Positions 21,230 through 35,593 of a stretch of DNA of 64,000 bases are shown here, one piece after another (the first letter of the stretch is position 1; every line of letters starts with the position of its first letter). The translations under genes and the position numbers were made by a program. The stretch spans positions 78,001,396 through 78,065,395 of the forward strand of contig NC_087065.1 of NCBI RefSeq assembly GCF_963678635.1. Reading direction: 5' to 3'. The notes under the pieces were generated by a model. The model worked only from the letters and a program-made list of their open reading frames with translations. It had not been told where the DNA came from and searched no databases. Origin of the DNA: Symsagittifera roscoffensis (taxonomy: Eukaryota; Xenacoelomorpha; Acoela; Convolutidae).

Positions 21230-21957
21230 CTAAACTGGAGCACATGGATCTTGAAACTTATGAAAGTGGTGTTCAACACACCCGAACTTGAGCTGTGCGC
21301 TCTGCCATATGATGCAAAATGCCTCTATGAAGGAAACTGCAGCGGCCATTCTAGATCGACTCCCACTCCTTTCTTCGCCACTGGAGTCCAATGCGTACAG
21401 GTGTGTCAGAACAGAAGCAACTCCTGAAAACACGATGCCATCACTACAGATTTTGTATATAATTAAAGACGATAAAAACCATGAATTTCTGAATAGATTA
21501 TGCTAGCCCTTCTACAGTCTTATTTGAAGATCACTTAAAAAAGAAAAGGCAATTGCCCTCGCTTTTTCGATACAAAAATAATAAAGTTAAGGTCGAGTTT
21601 TGAAAAAGCTGTAAAGAGAAAAACGGATTTAAGGATGAAGTACCTGAAATGAAATTCATTTTTCTACTTCACGTGAGCAAAAAATTGAATGTATTTACCT
21701 GTAAGAATCAGAATGGGAAGGAAAAACAAATAACTATTGAGTCTGAAATAAATTCTCGAAGCTCTTCTGAACATGTTTTTCTTTGCTCGGTATCTGCGCG
21801 CCAAGAGGTCCAACAGCGCCTCAGGATCCCGAACATTCCCGCTGTCGGAATCCGAGAAAGTAAGGCCGAAGTTTACGCTTTCGGCTGGTTCGTCGATTGT
21901 GTAAGAAGACTCGGTTATCATATCGGAAGAATCAACACGATGTCCATTTGACGACAT
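21230..21957 (-). CDS. Predicted two-exon gene, 150-aa two-helix membrane protein, SLATT-like layout
   Basis: Exon 1 runs from ATG at 21,957 to 21,699, where ACAG|GTAAATAC is the donor. Exon 2 runs from 21,423, after the acceptor TGTTTTCAG, to the stop at 21,230-21,232. The intron is 275 bases and the phase agrees: 259 + 194 nt make 151 codons. The N-terminus is acidic and Ser/Asp rich. A basic amphipathic segment (LLDLLARRYRAKKNMFRRAS) precedes a first membrane helix (YLFFLPILILTGVASVLT). A polar loop and a second hydrophobic segment (MAAAVSFIEAFCIIWQSAQ) follow, then LKFGCVEHHFHKF. This order, with a KFG..E.H-type motif after helix 2, recalls SLATT/DUF4231 membrane proteins, known mainly from bacterial effector systems. 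The family call is an inference from layout. A short ORF with signal-like start (22,006-22,137) and an AG acceptor near 22,010 lie upstream and may be a 5' exon. Confidence 0.5.
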
Positions 21958-22299
21958 AATAAAAGCTGTTTGAGCAATTGATTGAAAGGTTTCAAGTAAA
22001 CATCAGTTCTGAAAATTGTTAAGCACAAAGAGCTGTTTATCTAAGCTGCCGTTATACGAAGGATTTGATTTGGGCGATGGGATCAGAAGATTCAACCCTA
22101 TCACCACACAAAGGAAAAACTTCCCCCTGGAACCCATTTTGATCAACCTAAATTTACGGTGATTTTGTGGGGGTGAAGTGCGCCGAAAACTTATATCTTT
22201 TGTCAAAACCGTCTGAAAAGTTTCCTAGAACGTGCGAAGTCGTTTTTTTCTTCATTTTTTGAGTGACAAAAGTCAATGTGGTCGGTCTAGAAAACAATT

Positions 22300-23260
22300 T
22301 TTTGAATTAAAAATCCACCCCTTAGTACATTAAGACTACAAAGTACAGACAAAACTAAGCGCAAATTCTTTTTTCTTACTGTGCAAAGCCTGTTTTCAAT
22401 GTCGATCATTTTGGACAACGTTTAAAACGATTTTCAGTAAAACTTTTATATAGACCAAGAGCCAATAATCAGAGCTATCCTCTATGAAACTATCAAAATT
22501 TGGCTTCAAAGGCTACCCGGGTCTGAAAATGCCTGTCTTCTTCATGTGCACTTAGTTGTTCAAAGCGCGTGAAATTGTAATAACCAGCCAAGTTTAGTAA
22601 AGTTATCAGCTCGAACATTTCAATAAAATTGCTCAAAACGTTTCACGCAGCATGAACAACATTTTTCTCTGTATTTTGAGAAAGACTTCACATCGACGCA
22701 AAACTTAGTGCAGGTGGCGAAAACTGGCTTTTTCAGACCCGGAAATAACTGGCAGTTTTCTAAAACCAAATTTCTAATTTTTGATAATTTCATAAGGGGC
22801 TGCTTTGATTACTTGCTCTTGATCTAGGTAAAAGTTTGTTTAAATTCTACGAGAAAGTTGTCCAAAATCAGCCATGAAAACTGTAATTTTAGAAAAAAGA
22901 CAAGAACTTGCGTTTAGTTTTGACCAAAATTGTAACAGCCAATTTTAGTAAAAATTTCATAAATTTTATTTCAATTTTCTAGCTCAGGATGTTTCGCAAG
23001 GCATGAAAAACGTTTTTACTCCTCTTATTTGAGAAAGAGTTCGCTAGGCTGCAAAATTTGTGCAGATGAGAAAATCTGGCATTTTCAGTCCCGGATTCCA
23101 CTGGTAAGTTTTTTAAAACCAATTTTGGATAGTGTTTTTGAGCATAACTCTGAGCATTGGCTCTTGGTCGATGTAAAACTGTCGCTGATATTCGCAGAAA
23201 ATGTCGCCCAAAAAGAAAATGGATATGAAAAAATGCATTCAGAGTGTAAAAACTGAGTAT
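22300..23260. repeat. Decayed repeat family: one inverted and two direct copies
   Basis: Units at about 22,630-22,900 and 22,985-23,245 align with a period near 350: CATGAACAAC/CATGAAAAAC, TTGAGAAAGA, CTTTTTCAG.CCCGGA, TTGCTCTTGATC/TGGCTCTTGGTC. The reverse complement of about 22,370-22,565 shows the same phrases (TTTTCAGACCCGG, TTGGCTCTTGGTC). The 136-residue ORF across 22,979-23,389 on the - strand lies in this repeat and shows no protein-like features. Confidence 0.5.
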
Positions 23261-26200
23261 GCGCGTAATTTTGTCCAATAGTATAAACACTGCGACATGA
23301 ATTCCGTAAGGTGGCAACCACTTCAAAAAAGAAGCTAACTCTCCTTTGTAAATGTTGCCCATTGATTTAAATTGTTCTCCTGAAACCACATTTGGCGGTC
23401 ACGTGTGAAGGAAGAATCAGACATTGTTCACACAGTGCCTTTTCAGTTTTTCTAATTGTTTTACCAAGTCGAGATGCAGTTTTATTGAGTTCAAGGATTT
23501 ATAATTGATACTTTGTACCACTGAAATTGACTAACAAAGCACTTTGAAAAAAAAATGAGATTGATAGGGATGAATAAACTAAGGTTTTAAAAGAAAAAGA
23601 TCCCGCACAACAATTTTCTTGAAAAGTTAGTAAAAAAAACTTGTCCAAACGCGAGAAGCAGCATAGAAAGTTGCTTTATAATCAACGAAAAAATTTATAG
23701 TGAAGATTTGAGTAACTACATCCACAAAGAACTAGAGCTTTCGATACTTTTAATTTGATATCTCGAGTAAATTTTCCGCAACATAAACTATACACCCAAA
23801 AGACAAAATATATACTTTTTCGAATGATTTTTATTGCAATTTAACAATTTATTTTGCGTCAAAGTAAAAAAAGTGTAAGCCAGTGACAGGTTAAGATTTT
23901 CATCCGTTTTCTAAGCTTTTGTAGACTTTAAAAAAATTGAAGAATATATATGCTTGGGGTACGCTGTTAATGTTTAAGCTTGTAAATATTTCTGAGTAAA
24001 CAAATATTGAGTAAATATTTTGAGTAAGGAGGATATTATATTTAAATTAGGAGCCTGAGTAAATTTCAGTTCAGTTAAGTAACATAAATTCGGCCTGGCC
24101 TTGTTTTTGATTCGGCCTATGTTTTGTCGGCTAGACGGCTGGTACCCTGGACAGACGCTGATTCAACCTAGTTAACAATAATAACAAGACATTTATTATC
24201 ATGTTTCTGCATTTTAAGCCTTTTTTGAGATCGAATGTTTTCAAGGTTCTATTTTCGAAAAGTTGTAAAAAAAAGTTTAAAAAGTTTTTTCACCAGCTTA
24301 CAAAAACAAAAAATTATCAAGATAATACTAAAAGCTGCACCACCATCGATATAATGAACTGAGAAATATAATGGATTTTGATTGATTAAGCGTAAATTAT
24401 TTTTAGAGAGAAACAAAAATTAACAAAAATGAAAAAATCGATCCTAATGGAGTAAAAATTGATTTTGTTGCCTCAAAAAATGGTAACATTATAGTCCATT
24501 TTCAATTGATTATGATCAATTTTTTTTCACTTTAGTGGGCAATGAAAATGAAACTCAATTATAATCAATTTTTATTCATGGATTTCCAATGCGGGGTATT
24601 TTTATTCAGACCAAAATCTAAAAGTAAATTTGGTCGCTTGAGTATCCGTTCTTCCATCTTGGTGGGGCCGGGCGCTCACACCTCGAAATTATCCTGGCTA
24701 TGAGGTCAAGTTGTTTGTTTTATTTTTTCACTGCTGAGAGCTAGTGCCGGGCACCAGGCCGACGGGACTGTAAGCCGAGTTCGTAAAATTAGCGACTTCA
24801 AGCAAAAAAAAATGGAAAACCACTTAATTGAAATAAATTTAACTTAGCTTTGATGAATTCATCCATTGCAACGAGTGAGTTTTAGTGTCTTTAAAACACT
24901 GGAACACAATTTAATTTCGGGCTGAAGTCTCTTCGGCACAAATTTCTGTCGGCTTGTTGATTCAGATTTCTAGACCCGCTAAAAAGATAACGCAAATTAT
25001 TTACGCGTGGCTAATTATCTTTTACCGCAAAAACCGTTCCGGATGGAATTGAGCAAGCTAACTGTTTCAACTCAAGTTTTTCCACCTTAAGTTAAAAATT
25101 ATTAGCGTAAAGTTCATAATTTGTCAAAAATTTTTTACCAAAAGTTATTCGAGACAAGCTAAAGGACAGCCGGAGAAATCAAGGTTTTGCCTTGAAACAA
25201 GCAGATTTTTGTTTTTGAGATTCACAGATGAAACTTTCCATTGACAATTGTTTTGCTGACTCTGTCCAATCTTTTCATATTCTCGGCGGTCTCAAATCTT
25301 GTGTTGTTGTTCGGACTTTCGAAAAAAAATCAAATATTTATGCTCGGTGTGGTTTTTTTATTCAGTCTATTTCGCGAATTATTTATGCGTGGCGAATCCT
25401 CCCGCGCAACAAAATCGTTCCAAATTGAACTGAGGCCAACTAATTGCTCGTATTAAGATCCAGCGACTCAACATTTTTCACTTTGTTATTGTCCAAAATC
25501 TGGATATTGTCCAAAAGGCTGAAAATTTGAATTTGTACAGCTGAAATTTTGAATTTGTACAATTACTTAAGAAAATAATTTTAAAAAGCTGAAAAACCAT
25601 TGATCTTGTTTCTTTGTTCAATGAGTTGGCATATTCAAGCACAAAGCATTGAGTCAGTTGTGTTTGCTAAGTATTTAAATGGTTGAAGTTTGAATATTTT
25701 TGATGTTCCTGTAAAAATTTTTAATTTCTTACTGGGTATTATGTTGTGCTTTTGATAGCTTAAGCCCTCGCAATCAAAGCAAGGTTTTGGGTTGAGCCTG
25801 TAGTTTTAAAACAATTATGATTATATCCTTTATAAAAGTCTAGGACAAAACTCAGACGGGACTTCAAGAAGAAGAGACTTCAGGCCGAAATTTAATTTTT
25901 ACAAGCTCTCTATTTTCTTCTGTAACATATTTTTGTTTCAAATAATTAGGCAATTTCAGTCCAAAATAAGAGTTATTCATGTCTATCCACCAATTACGAA
26001 TAATATCCGATTTTAACACCAGCCGGACTTTGAAATGCATTCATTATTAATGAGCAAAATGCCTTCAAAAATGTTTTAAATTTATAACATTGCTTAAAAT
26101 CAATTAGAGGCTGAAATTTTGTTAAAAAGCCAAAAACGGTGGAAAAAGATCATGAAATTTAGAAATTGTATAGAAAGTTTATGATTTTTTGAGGAAGAGT

Positions 26201-27115
26201 TTGGTTTGAAATCGCGATTTTTACAATTCGGCTTGAAATTCCGTCGGCTTGATGTTCAGCACCCAGTTTGTAGCATTGAATTTTTACAAATTGATATAAA
26301 CAGTTTATAGGGGTGTAGTAGTAATGAGTGCGTGTTCAATAGCAGATTATTGGTAAAACAAAACTGTGAAAAACAGATAAGAAATTTGCAATTTACAAAC
26401 AAAAAAAGATTACAGCAGACTTGTAGATGAAAAATTGTTTCGATCTTGAGCTCAAAGCATTCACTATTCAAGACACTTCAAATAATCCAGCAAAAAAGAA
26501 CTTTTTTTTGACGAAAAAGCAAATTTTTGTTTTACAAAAACAAGCATGAGCGATAATTAGAACCCTAGGCAAAATTTCTGCTTTTTAGTTCTATTTTAGT
26601 TCCACTTCTGCTTTTTAGAACCCTGCTTTTAGTTCCTTGACAATTTTGCGAGATTTTTCAGAATAATTAATTGTGCGCTCGAAATTTGGTCATGTTTTTT
26701 CAATACATTTTAGTCATTGTCTTAACTCCTTGGCCGTGGTTTCTTGACTTAAACTATTAAAAAATCATCATTTTTACAAACCAGGTAGCATAGTTCAGAT
26801 AGCTATATAGAAAACTACGCAATTAACTCACGAATTTTGCGCAAAACATGGCACTAAGATGTACGGTTTATGTTCAAAAAATGATCTATGCTAGCAAAAA
26901 TGCAACTGTAATTACCAAAACTGGTTTACAGAAAAAAGTACCAAACTCAAATATTTTCCGTTAAAAAAGGCTTTTGAACTAAGGCAGAAACTGCGGAACA
27001 ATATTTTTGCGTTTTAGATTTCTTATAGCACAAAAACCCGGTCGATTTTGAAAAACCCGAGTAATTTCGTTTTTTTTTGTGTGTGTTATCAAAATAAAGA
27101 TTAGCAACAAGTTCA
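23261..27115. other. AT-rich DNA without recognised genes
   Basis: Stops are dense in all frames. A diverged duplication links about 24,985-25,170 with 25,370-25,500 (ATTATTTACGCGTGG / ATTATTTATGCGTGG, then CCGTTCC..TGGAATTGAG / CGTTCCAAATTGAACTGAG). A GC-richer island lies at 24,650-24,790. I see no coding exon with matching splice sites. Confidence 0.5.
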
Positions 27116-27148
27116 ACAAGACTACTCGTATGAGGGCAAAGCCCTCAA

Positions 27149-27643
27149 TGTTCCGACTGCCTTTTAAGGTTTTATGGAGCAGTAATAACATTAAAAAATT
27201 AAATGTAAGAAAAAATAAAATGAAATTTTTTTTTCCAAAAATTGAATTTTTTTTGTGAAAATCATTGCCCCACACGCCATACAAAGAATAAAACGATAGA
27301 TTTTGCTCCTTGCATCAAATCAATTATGGCAAATAAGCTTCTTTCAACCAATTTGGAACGATTTTTAGACCGATCAACTCTCCGCTCACGCGTTAATAGC
27401 GCTAAATATATCGCGCGTTAATTGTCCCAAATTGGCCAAAATGGCAATCTTTAAACCCCCATAACTTTACGAAAAATGATAACAGGTGAAATATCTTTTC
27501 AACTCAGAACAACAATACCTTTCGAATGATGTAAAAAAATTCCGTCAAAAATGGCTAGTTAAAAAGTCGAAATTTGTCTGAAGAAATAAAAAACCCACCC
27601 CGAGCACAAATATTCCGTTACTTTCGTATCGAAAGTCGGAACA
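27149..27643. mobile_element. MITE-like repeat, copy 1 (TGTTCCGACT...AGTCGGAACA)
   Basis: This is 495 bases bounded by TGTTCCGACT and its exact reverse complement. A short stem (GAGGGCAAAGCCCTC) sits just left of it in this and other copies. The middle holds a CGCGTTAATAGCGC...GCGCGTTAATTG block. No coding capacity. Homology with other copies extends left of the terminal motif to about 27,116, so the true ends are uncertain. Confidence 0.65.
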
Positions 27644-27898
27644 ATAAAGCAGATCTTTAACGGCTGCCTTAATCTTCGATTAAAAAAAGTAAATTTGATT
27701 TGAGTAATGAATTTGTATGTATTCTTTGTTTTTTTCAGAACAATTAAAGAGTATCCGGCAGCCTTCAGCTTTTTCCAAAAACTGTTGCATTTTTTCTTAC
27801 AAAAACTTATCTTGAGCTCTTTTCTCGGCTAGTCAAATTGAACTGAGATTAGCTACCAAATAGATGTAAGAATGCTCGTATCAGGGCGAATCCCTGAA

Positions 27899-28274
27899 TG
27901 TTCCGACTGCCTTTTCAGGTTTATGGAGCAGTAGTAACATCAAAAAGTTAAATGTAATAAATTTTTTAAAAAAATCTAAAATTTGAACTTTTTTATGAAA
28001 TCATCCCCCCACACGCCATATAAAGTACAAAAGAATACATTTTGCTCATTGTAACATATCAATTATGGCAGTTATGCTTCTTTCAAGCATTTTGGAACGA
28101 TTTCAAAGACGGATTAAATTCTTCAAATTTAAGCTCAGGACAACAATATCTTTTGAATGATATTTAAAAAAATCCGTCAAAAATGGCTAGTTAAAAAATC
28201 AAAATTTGTCTGAAGAAAAAAAAACCCACCCCGAGCACAAATATTCCGTTACTTTCATATCGAAAGGCGGAACA
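27899..28274. mobile_element. MITE-like repeat, copy 2 (internally deleted)
   Basis: Starts TGTTCCGACT and ends AGGCGGAACA (one mismatch to the inverted end). It lacks about 100 bases of the middle, including the CGCGTTAA block. The left stem CAGGGCGAATCCCTG is present. Confidence 0.65.
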
Positions 28275-28608
28275 AAAACTGACCTGAATTTAACTTCAAA
28301 AGTCTTCTAAATTAAAAATTTGATGTGACTGATTTATTGAAATTAATTTCCCGTCTCTGCATTTTGGAATCCGAAATACGACTGAAGCAGAATTAATTGT
28401 CTGACGTATCAGTCAAACACAGCTGACATTTTACTTGTGGAATTTGATTTTATATGGAAAAACTTCTAATAAACAGCTAACTTTTTGATGTTTATTTCTT
28501 TAACTTTTATCTATTTTTCTAGAAATTATGTGCTGTAAATACTTTTCCCTGACCAAACAAATAACAGAGCGACAAATAATTATAAGCGATGTGTTGTATT
28601 GTCAGGTT

Positions 28609-31021
<2,413 letters not shown>

Positions 31022-32990
31022 AATTTTATGGAACTCGATCAATTGAAACTTCGAAAAAAACTCGTGTTTTCAGAGCAATTTTTTGATTTTTTATTAAAAA
31101 TAATTAAAGGTGAAGCCAAAAAAAAGCCGAAAACAGAAAATAAAAAGGACAATTCTTGATATGAGTTCAAAATATGTTTCGAAAAATTGTTGACTCCGCA
31201 AGTTGAAATTGGACAGAAAATAAACAAGCAAGTCGATTGGATTAAGTCTCGGCTAATCAGAGTCTGGCACCGCTGGCTTTTTCCGTTGGTACTAGCCAGC
31301 TAAGGCTTGCACTTGGTATAATGACATAAGAGGAAGACAAATTTCGGCCAAATCCGACCTGCAGCTGCGAATCTAAATCGGCGTCTGTTTCTCATCAGTT
31401 GTCAAGTTATAACAGATAGTTCTATAGATATATTATACCCCAATGACAAATGACACTAATCCTATGTACTGTAATCTAATAATGAAACTGGTATAACTGC
31501 TGGTATAATTTAGGCGGGCATTTGCCAAAGAGCACTACTAGTAGCGCTGTCAATTAAGTCCAGGTAAGTCCGGGGATCCCGTTGGGTCTGGGGGGTTGCG
31601 GATATTGGGATAGGGATCCGGTAGCCTGGGATCCAGTTTGGGGAAGTATCGGCGGGATTGTTTGACGTTTTTTGGGCAGGTTGCGGATTAACGGCGACAA
31701 TATTTTTATTGTTTTAATCAATTGATCAATTCCTTCCATGTGGCGCAAAACCAGATCCTCTCGGGGGGATTTTGGCCGGCAAGAAAGTGCAACGAGGACT
31801 GGTTAGTTAGGGGATTTGGATCACTTACTCAATGGCAATCAAAGCCACCTGTCACAGCTCACTAAGCCGTCACGCTCAAAAGGCCGAATCAACAAAGGAA
31901 GAAAATTTCAATTTTAAAAGAAACAGATTTATGTTCTTTTCAAAAACTAATTTTCATTTGTGGTTTTCATTTTCTTTCAATTGATTTATAGATAAGTTTT
32001 ATGCTCATATAAACTTTTAAAAAGTCAAAAGCAACCAAATAAAATGAGTAGATGAAAAAAAACTTGTAGCAGACTATCTAAATAAACTCGTAGGTAAACA
32101 TGTTGCGAAAACTATACTCAGTTATACGTGTTAAACGAAAGCTTTCATCTTACTAATATTGAACTTAAATTTATGGAAGATCGACTATCTGATCTGTAGG
32201 TTGTTTGAAAGATGCAGGCTTAATTCCGTATTTATCTCTTTGTAGTTGGTTCAACTTAGCCCAATTGGGATTAGCCCACGGGAAAGATATTGGCACTTGT
32301 GATCTCCCCTCACTGATTGACAGGAGGCTAGATTGGTACACCTGGTGAACTAGTTAGTGATATTAGCCCAGGCTTTCAGACGCCACTCTGTCGCCTTCCA
32401 ATTAACCGAGTGCTAATGTGTCGATCAGGATAAAACGATGGCCCCATTTACGGCATAAATAGTCGCCCAGAAACCCAGAAACTAAGTTTGGCCCTAAATC
32501 ATAAATTAACAATCATCAGACCTGAACCCTTTTAGAAATTGAGTAATTAATGCTTCAAGTCATTTCATGAAAGATAAATTGACAAAATTTAAGTGAGCTT
32601 ATTCCTGAAAAAGACCAATAAGTTATTTTAAAACATGTTCACAGCCATTGTCACTCGGCTCAATGTCCCTTTTCCATGTACATTTTTTCAGAAAAGAGAG
32701 AAAAGATAAACTATTCAAGTCTTTTTCAGCGAAAAAAAAACAGTGTGATAGAGCTTTTTAGAAATAAAGGTCACATTGTTTATTTTTCACATTGAAATAA
32801 AGGTCCATTAAAAAAGAACTGCTATGTGCAAACAAAATTAGTCGGGTAACTCAAACCTGCTACTAGGCTAAAAAAACGCACTGTGCTTTTATTATGTCCA
32901 TTCTTTTTTAAAAAGTTGTTGCTCCGATAACCTATCAATTTTTTCTGAATTATTTTGATCACAGCCGGTGTGAATTAAAATTCGGGCGGA
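31022..32990. other. Intergenic DNA upstream of the ETS gene
   Basis: No exon with matching splice sites was found. Promoter and 5' untranslated sequence of the ETS gene should lie at its left end. Near 31,240-31,900 and 32,220-32,470 the base composition is more even than around it, but no protein or RNA family is recognised. An isolated CAG|GTAAGTCC at 31,562 on the + strand follows only a short frame. Confidence 0.45.
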
Positions 32991-32994
32991 AAAA

Positions 32995-33205
32995 AAACTG
33001 TGTCTGTGCAAAACAGTCCCATACAAAACAGTCCAATACAAAACGGTCCAAAAAGTCAGAAATTGAACGAAAAAACAGTCAGATACAAAACAGTCCGAAA
33101 AAGTAAGAAATTGAAGAAAAAAAACAAACCGATACAAAACAATCCAAAAAAGTAAGAAATTGAAAGAAAAAACAGTCCAATACAAAACAGGCCGAAAAAC
33201 AGTCT
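32995..33205. repeat. ~47-bp tandem repeat (ATACAAAACAGTCC units)
   Basis: CAGTCC(A)ATACAAAACAGTCC followed by AAAAAGTAAGAAATTGAA recurs about four times. An inverted, shorter version (TATTGGACTGTTTT...) lies at 35,985-36,030, on the other side of the Ty3/gypsy remnant. Confidence 0.75.
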
Positions 33206-33234
33206 CAAGCAATAATTGTTTTAACAAGCCGGTA

Positions 33235-33930
33235 GCCCGAGAATTGTCCTTTGTTCAACGAACATAAAGAACAAAATAGTGACCACCGCTTTTGCTCGGT
33301 CCCTATCTTTCGCAGACTCCACTTCGGATTTAAATAGTGGGCTGACCTCTCGACTGCTTTGTTCTTTTCTGACAATCTTTACGTTGTCTCTTGACTGGTC
33401 AATCTTTTTCTTGAGCTGAGAGGCAGTTAATGCTGAACGCTCCAGATGTTCTTTATCTAAACGAAATTTTAAAAAACGAATCTCTTAGGATTTTGAACTC
33501 AGTTTTTGGAAGGCGTCCGAAATGAGCTTCAAATGGCAAACATTGGATCGTCTTTTGTTTGCTCCTCTAAGATCCTGAATTATTTAGCTCAGAGCAAGTT
33601 TTATTGATCTGAAATTTTCGTCCAATAACATATCTCCCAATCTTCGTTTGATAGTTTGTGTTGTTCTTTCGACCACTTTCGACCAGACCTGGACAGAATT
33701 TTTGTTCGATGTTATGCTCGGTACAGAATTTTTTCATCGTTTTACCTTTAAAGCCCGAGAATGGATTAGTTCTTATTGATTCTGGGGTTTCATGTGTGTC
33801 AATGTAAGTACGTAGAAATTTCACAGAAGATTTACCCCCAGTCGACTTTGTGACCTTTACCGACGGAAATTTCGAATATCTATCTATAGGTACAAATAGG
33901 TAATTTTGCCTTCTATTTGCACCTTTACAT
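33235..33930 (-). pseudogene. Integrase remnant of the Ty3/gypsy element
   Basis: Reading leftward from about 33,890, FPSVKVTKSTGGK and KFLRTYIDTHETPESIR lead to GFKGKTMKKFCTEHNIEQ, the centre of a retroviral-type integrase core. The expected second Asp is replaced (RTNPFSGF). Other frames then carry the PFEAHFGRLPKTEF segment and a basic tail (LKKKIDQSRDNVKIVRKEQ) to a stop near 33,235. Several frameshifts and stops are present, so it is non-functional. Confidence 0.75.
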
Positions 33931-33932
33931 AT

Positions 33933-34350
33933 TTACTTTCTATTTGTGGGTGCTGATTTCTGAGATGTAAGAATCCCCATTTTCCCTTGTAAATCCAGAC
34001 CCAGAATACATCTTGCTCGACGTTCTGTGACAAGCAAGGATACGTCTCGAACCTCCAATCCCGCTGAACGGATATTTGCACCTACTGCGCCTAATATGTG
34101 ATTTGGATGTTTGTTGAAGTCTAAAAACTGCGTTGTCAAGTTCAATTTTTCAGCTGGGATGAAATTGATTTCGGATGATCCCTCCAGTAATTGCTTTGCT
34201 GTTGTCCAATTCAGAAACGATACTGGGCTTCCTGTATCTATCGTCATATTGATGATTTGATTATTTACTCTGACCAGCGCTTTCAATGCTTTTATTTGAT
34301 GCAATTTTGGGTCTCTTCGTATATCAATTTTTCTGATATCTTGAGTAACG
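33933..34350 (-). pseudogene. Retropepsin-like aspartic protease of the Ty3/gypsy element
   Basis: The frame contains the active-site motif MTIDTGSPVSFLN and downstream RRARCILGLDLQGK, typical of retropepsins (the ILGLD strand). It opens upstream of 34,304 into IDIRRDPKLHQIKALKAL, in a different frame from the CCHC part. Either a frameshift or normal recoding separates gag and protease. A short fusion to the integrase remnant follows its end. Confidence 0.8.
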
Positions 34351-34369
34351 TTATTTTCGTTTTTGTCGT

Positions 34370-35593
34370 CTATTCCTGATGTTTTTTCCCAAAACTTTTG
34401 TCGAGTGGTTTCCTCGACTTTGGTTCAACAACCATAATGTCGAACTCGTCGCAGGAATCAAAGCTGTGAATTAAATTACATTCTTTCTCTGAGCAAGAGT
34501 TTTCTTCCGCAATCTCGTTTACTTGATTCGAGCGGCACATTTTTGCGAAATGGTTTTGTTTATTACAGCTCTTGCAGGTCTTCCCCATTGCTGGGCAACT
34601 TTTCAAGTGACCTTCTTCGAATTTTCTATCACATCGTGTGCATGGTTTCTGATCTGTTCAAGAATTTTCGTTTCTGTTGTCATTCCACTTCCTTTTGGAT
34701 AGATCTCTATTCGGTCTTTTGTAGTTTGAGTTTCTATTCCCAACTGCCATTATCAGTTCTTGTTTTATTTTAATTTGCGGCCCAGGAAACTGTCCCACGC
34801 TTGTGTTTCCAGTCACTGATTGCTGAAACGCTTGTGTCGTTTGTTTACTCTGCTCAAATTTAATAATTCGTTTGAGTACTTCGTTTTTCGTAAACTTTTC
34901 GAACGTTAGGGTATCTTGTAGTGCTATTTTTTTCATTCTGGATATGAACAAGTCTCGTACCAATTCCTCTTCCAATCCGCCCAATTCAGCCGTGGCAGCC
35001 TGTGCAGTTAGTGCCGCGTGGAGCGATTCTAACGTCTCTACAGTTTCGTGGACTCTGGTGAATAATCTATCGTACGTGATGTTTTTCGTTTTTTTTTCTT
35101 CAAATGATACTTTGGCCAAATTCACCATTTCTCTAGACTCAAGTTTTGATACTTCCATGTGTAGATTTTTCTGCACGAATTTCCTTTTTCCCTCCGTGCC
35201 CAGCGCCAGAAGTAGACGAGACGTAAGACATTTTTGGACTTCATTGTAGAACACAATGTGTCCGACTTCAGATCCGCGTTCCCTTCTTTCTTGGTTTTCG
35301 AGTATAACTTTGTCTCTTGCTAGTCTATCTCTCGCTTCCCGGTCCCATACTGCCTGTGCATCTTCGGTCGATCCCGGAGTTTCTGGGCGAGGCATTATTT
35401 CATCAATATTTTCTTTCGGATCTTCTAGTAATATCTCAGGATTCATATTTTCCTTCACTGTCACCGCTAGCATAAATTGGTCCAACCAAATTTTAAAATT
35501 CCACGGTGGATCCGAACTAGCTGATGTCCAGAAAACTGGGATACCTATATCCGTTTGCTTATCCTGTGCCGTGAATCCTACTGATTGTGCAAT
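34370..35593 (-). pseudogene. gag: Gag with CCHC fingers, one in-frame stop
   Basis: A frame opens at about 35,593, where the expected initiator seems to be ATT; the first ATG is at 35,485. It runs through a mainly helical gag (WNFKIWLDQFMLAV... NEVQKCLTSRLLLALG) to a TGA just before 34,658. The same frame resumes at once with a CTRC...HLKSC finger and CKSCNKQNHFAKMC, a C-x2-C-x4-H-x4-C zinc knuckle, then an acidic segment ending at 34,370. One base change would account for the stop. Gag would package the element RNA; this copy is inactive. Confidence 0.85.

Noticed and set aside
22979-23389. 136-residue ORF on the - strand
   Set aside because: It lies in a decayed repeat, has no domain or splice support, and shares sequence with the neighbouring noncoding unit.
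24655-24790. GGCCGGGCGCTCACACCTCG resembling an Alu start
   Set aside because: Match is limited to about 20 bases, with no box B, no poly-A tail and the wrong kind of host; treated as coincidence.
31555-31580. CCAG|GTAAGTCC splice donor on the + strand
   Set aside because: The upstream frame is very short and no acceptor or exon partner was found.
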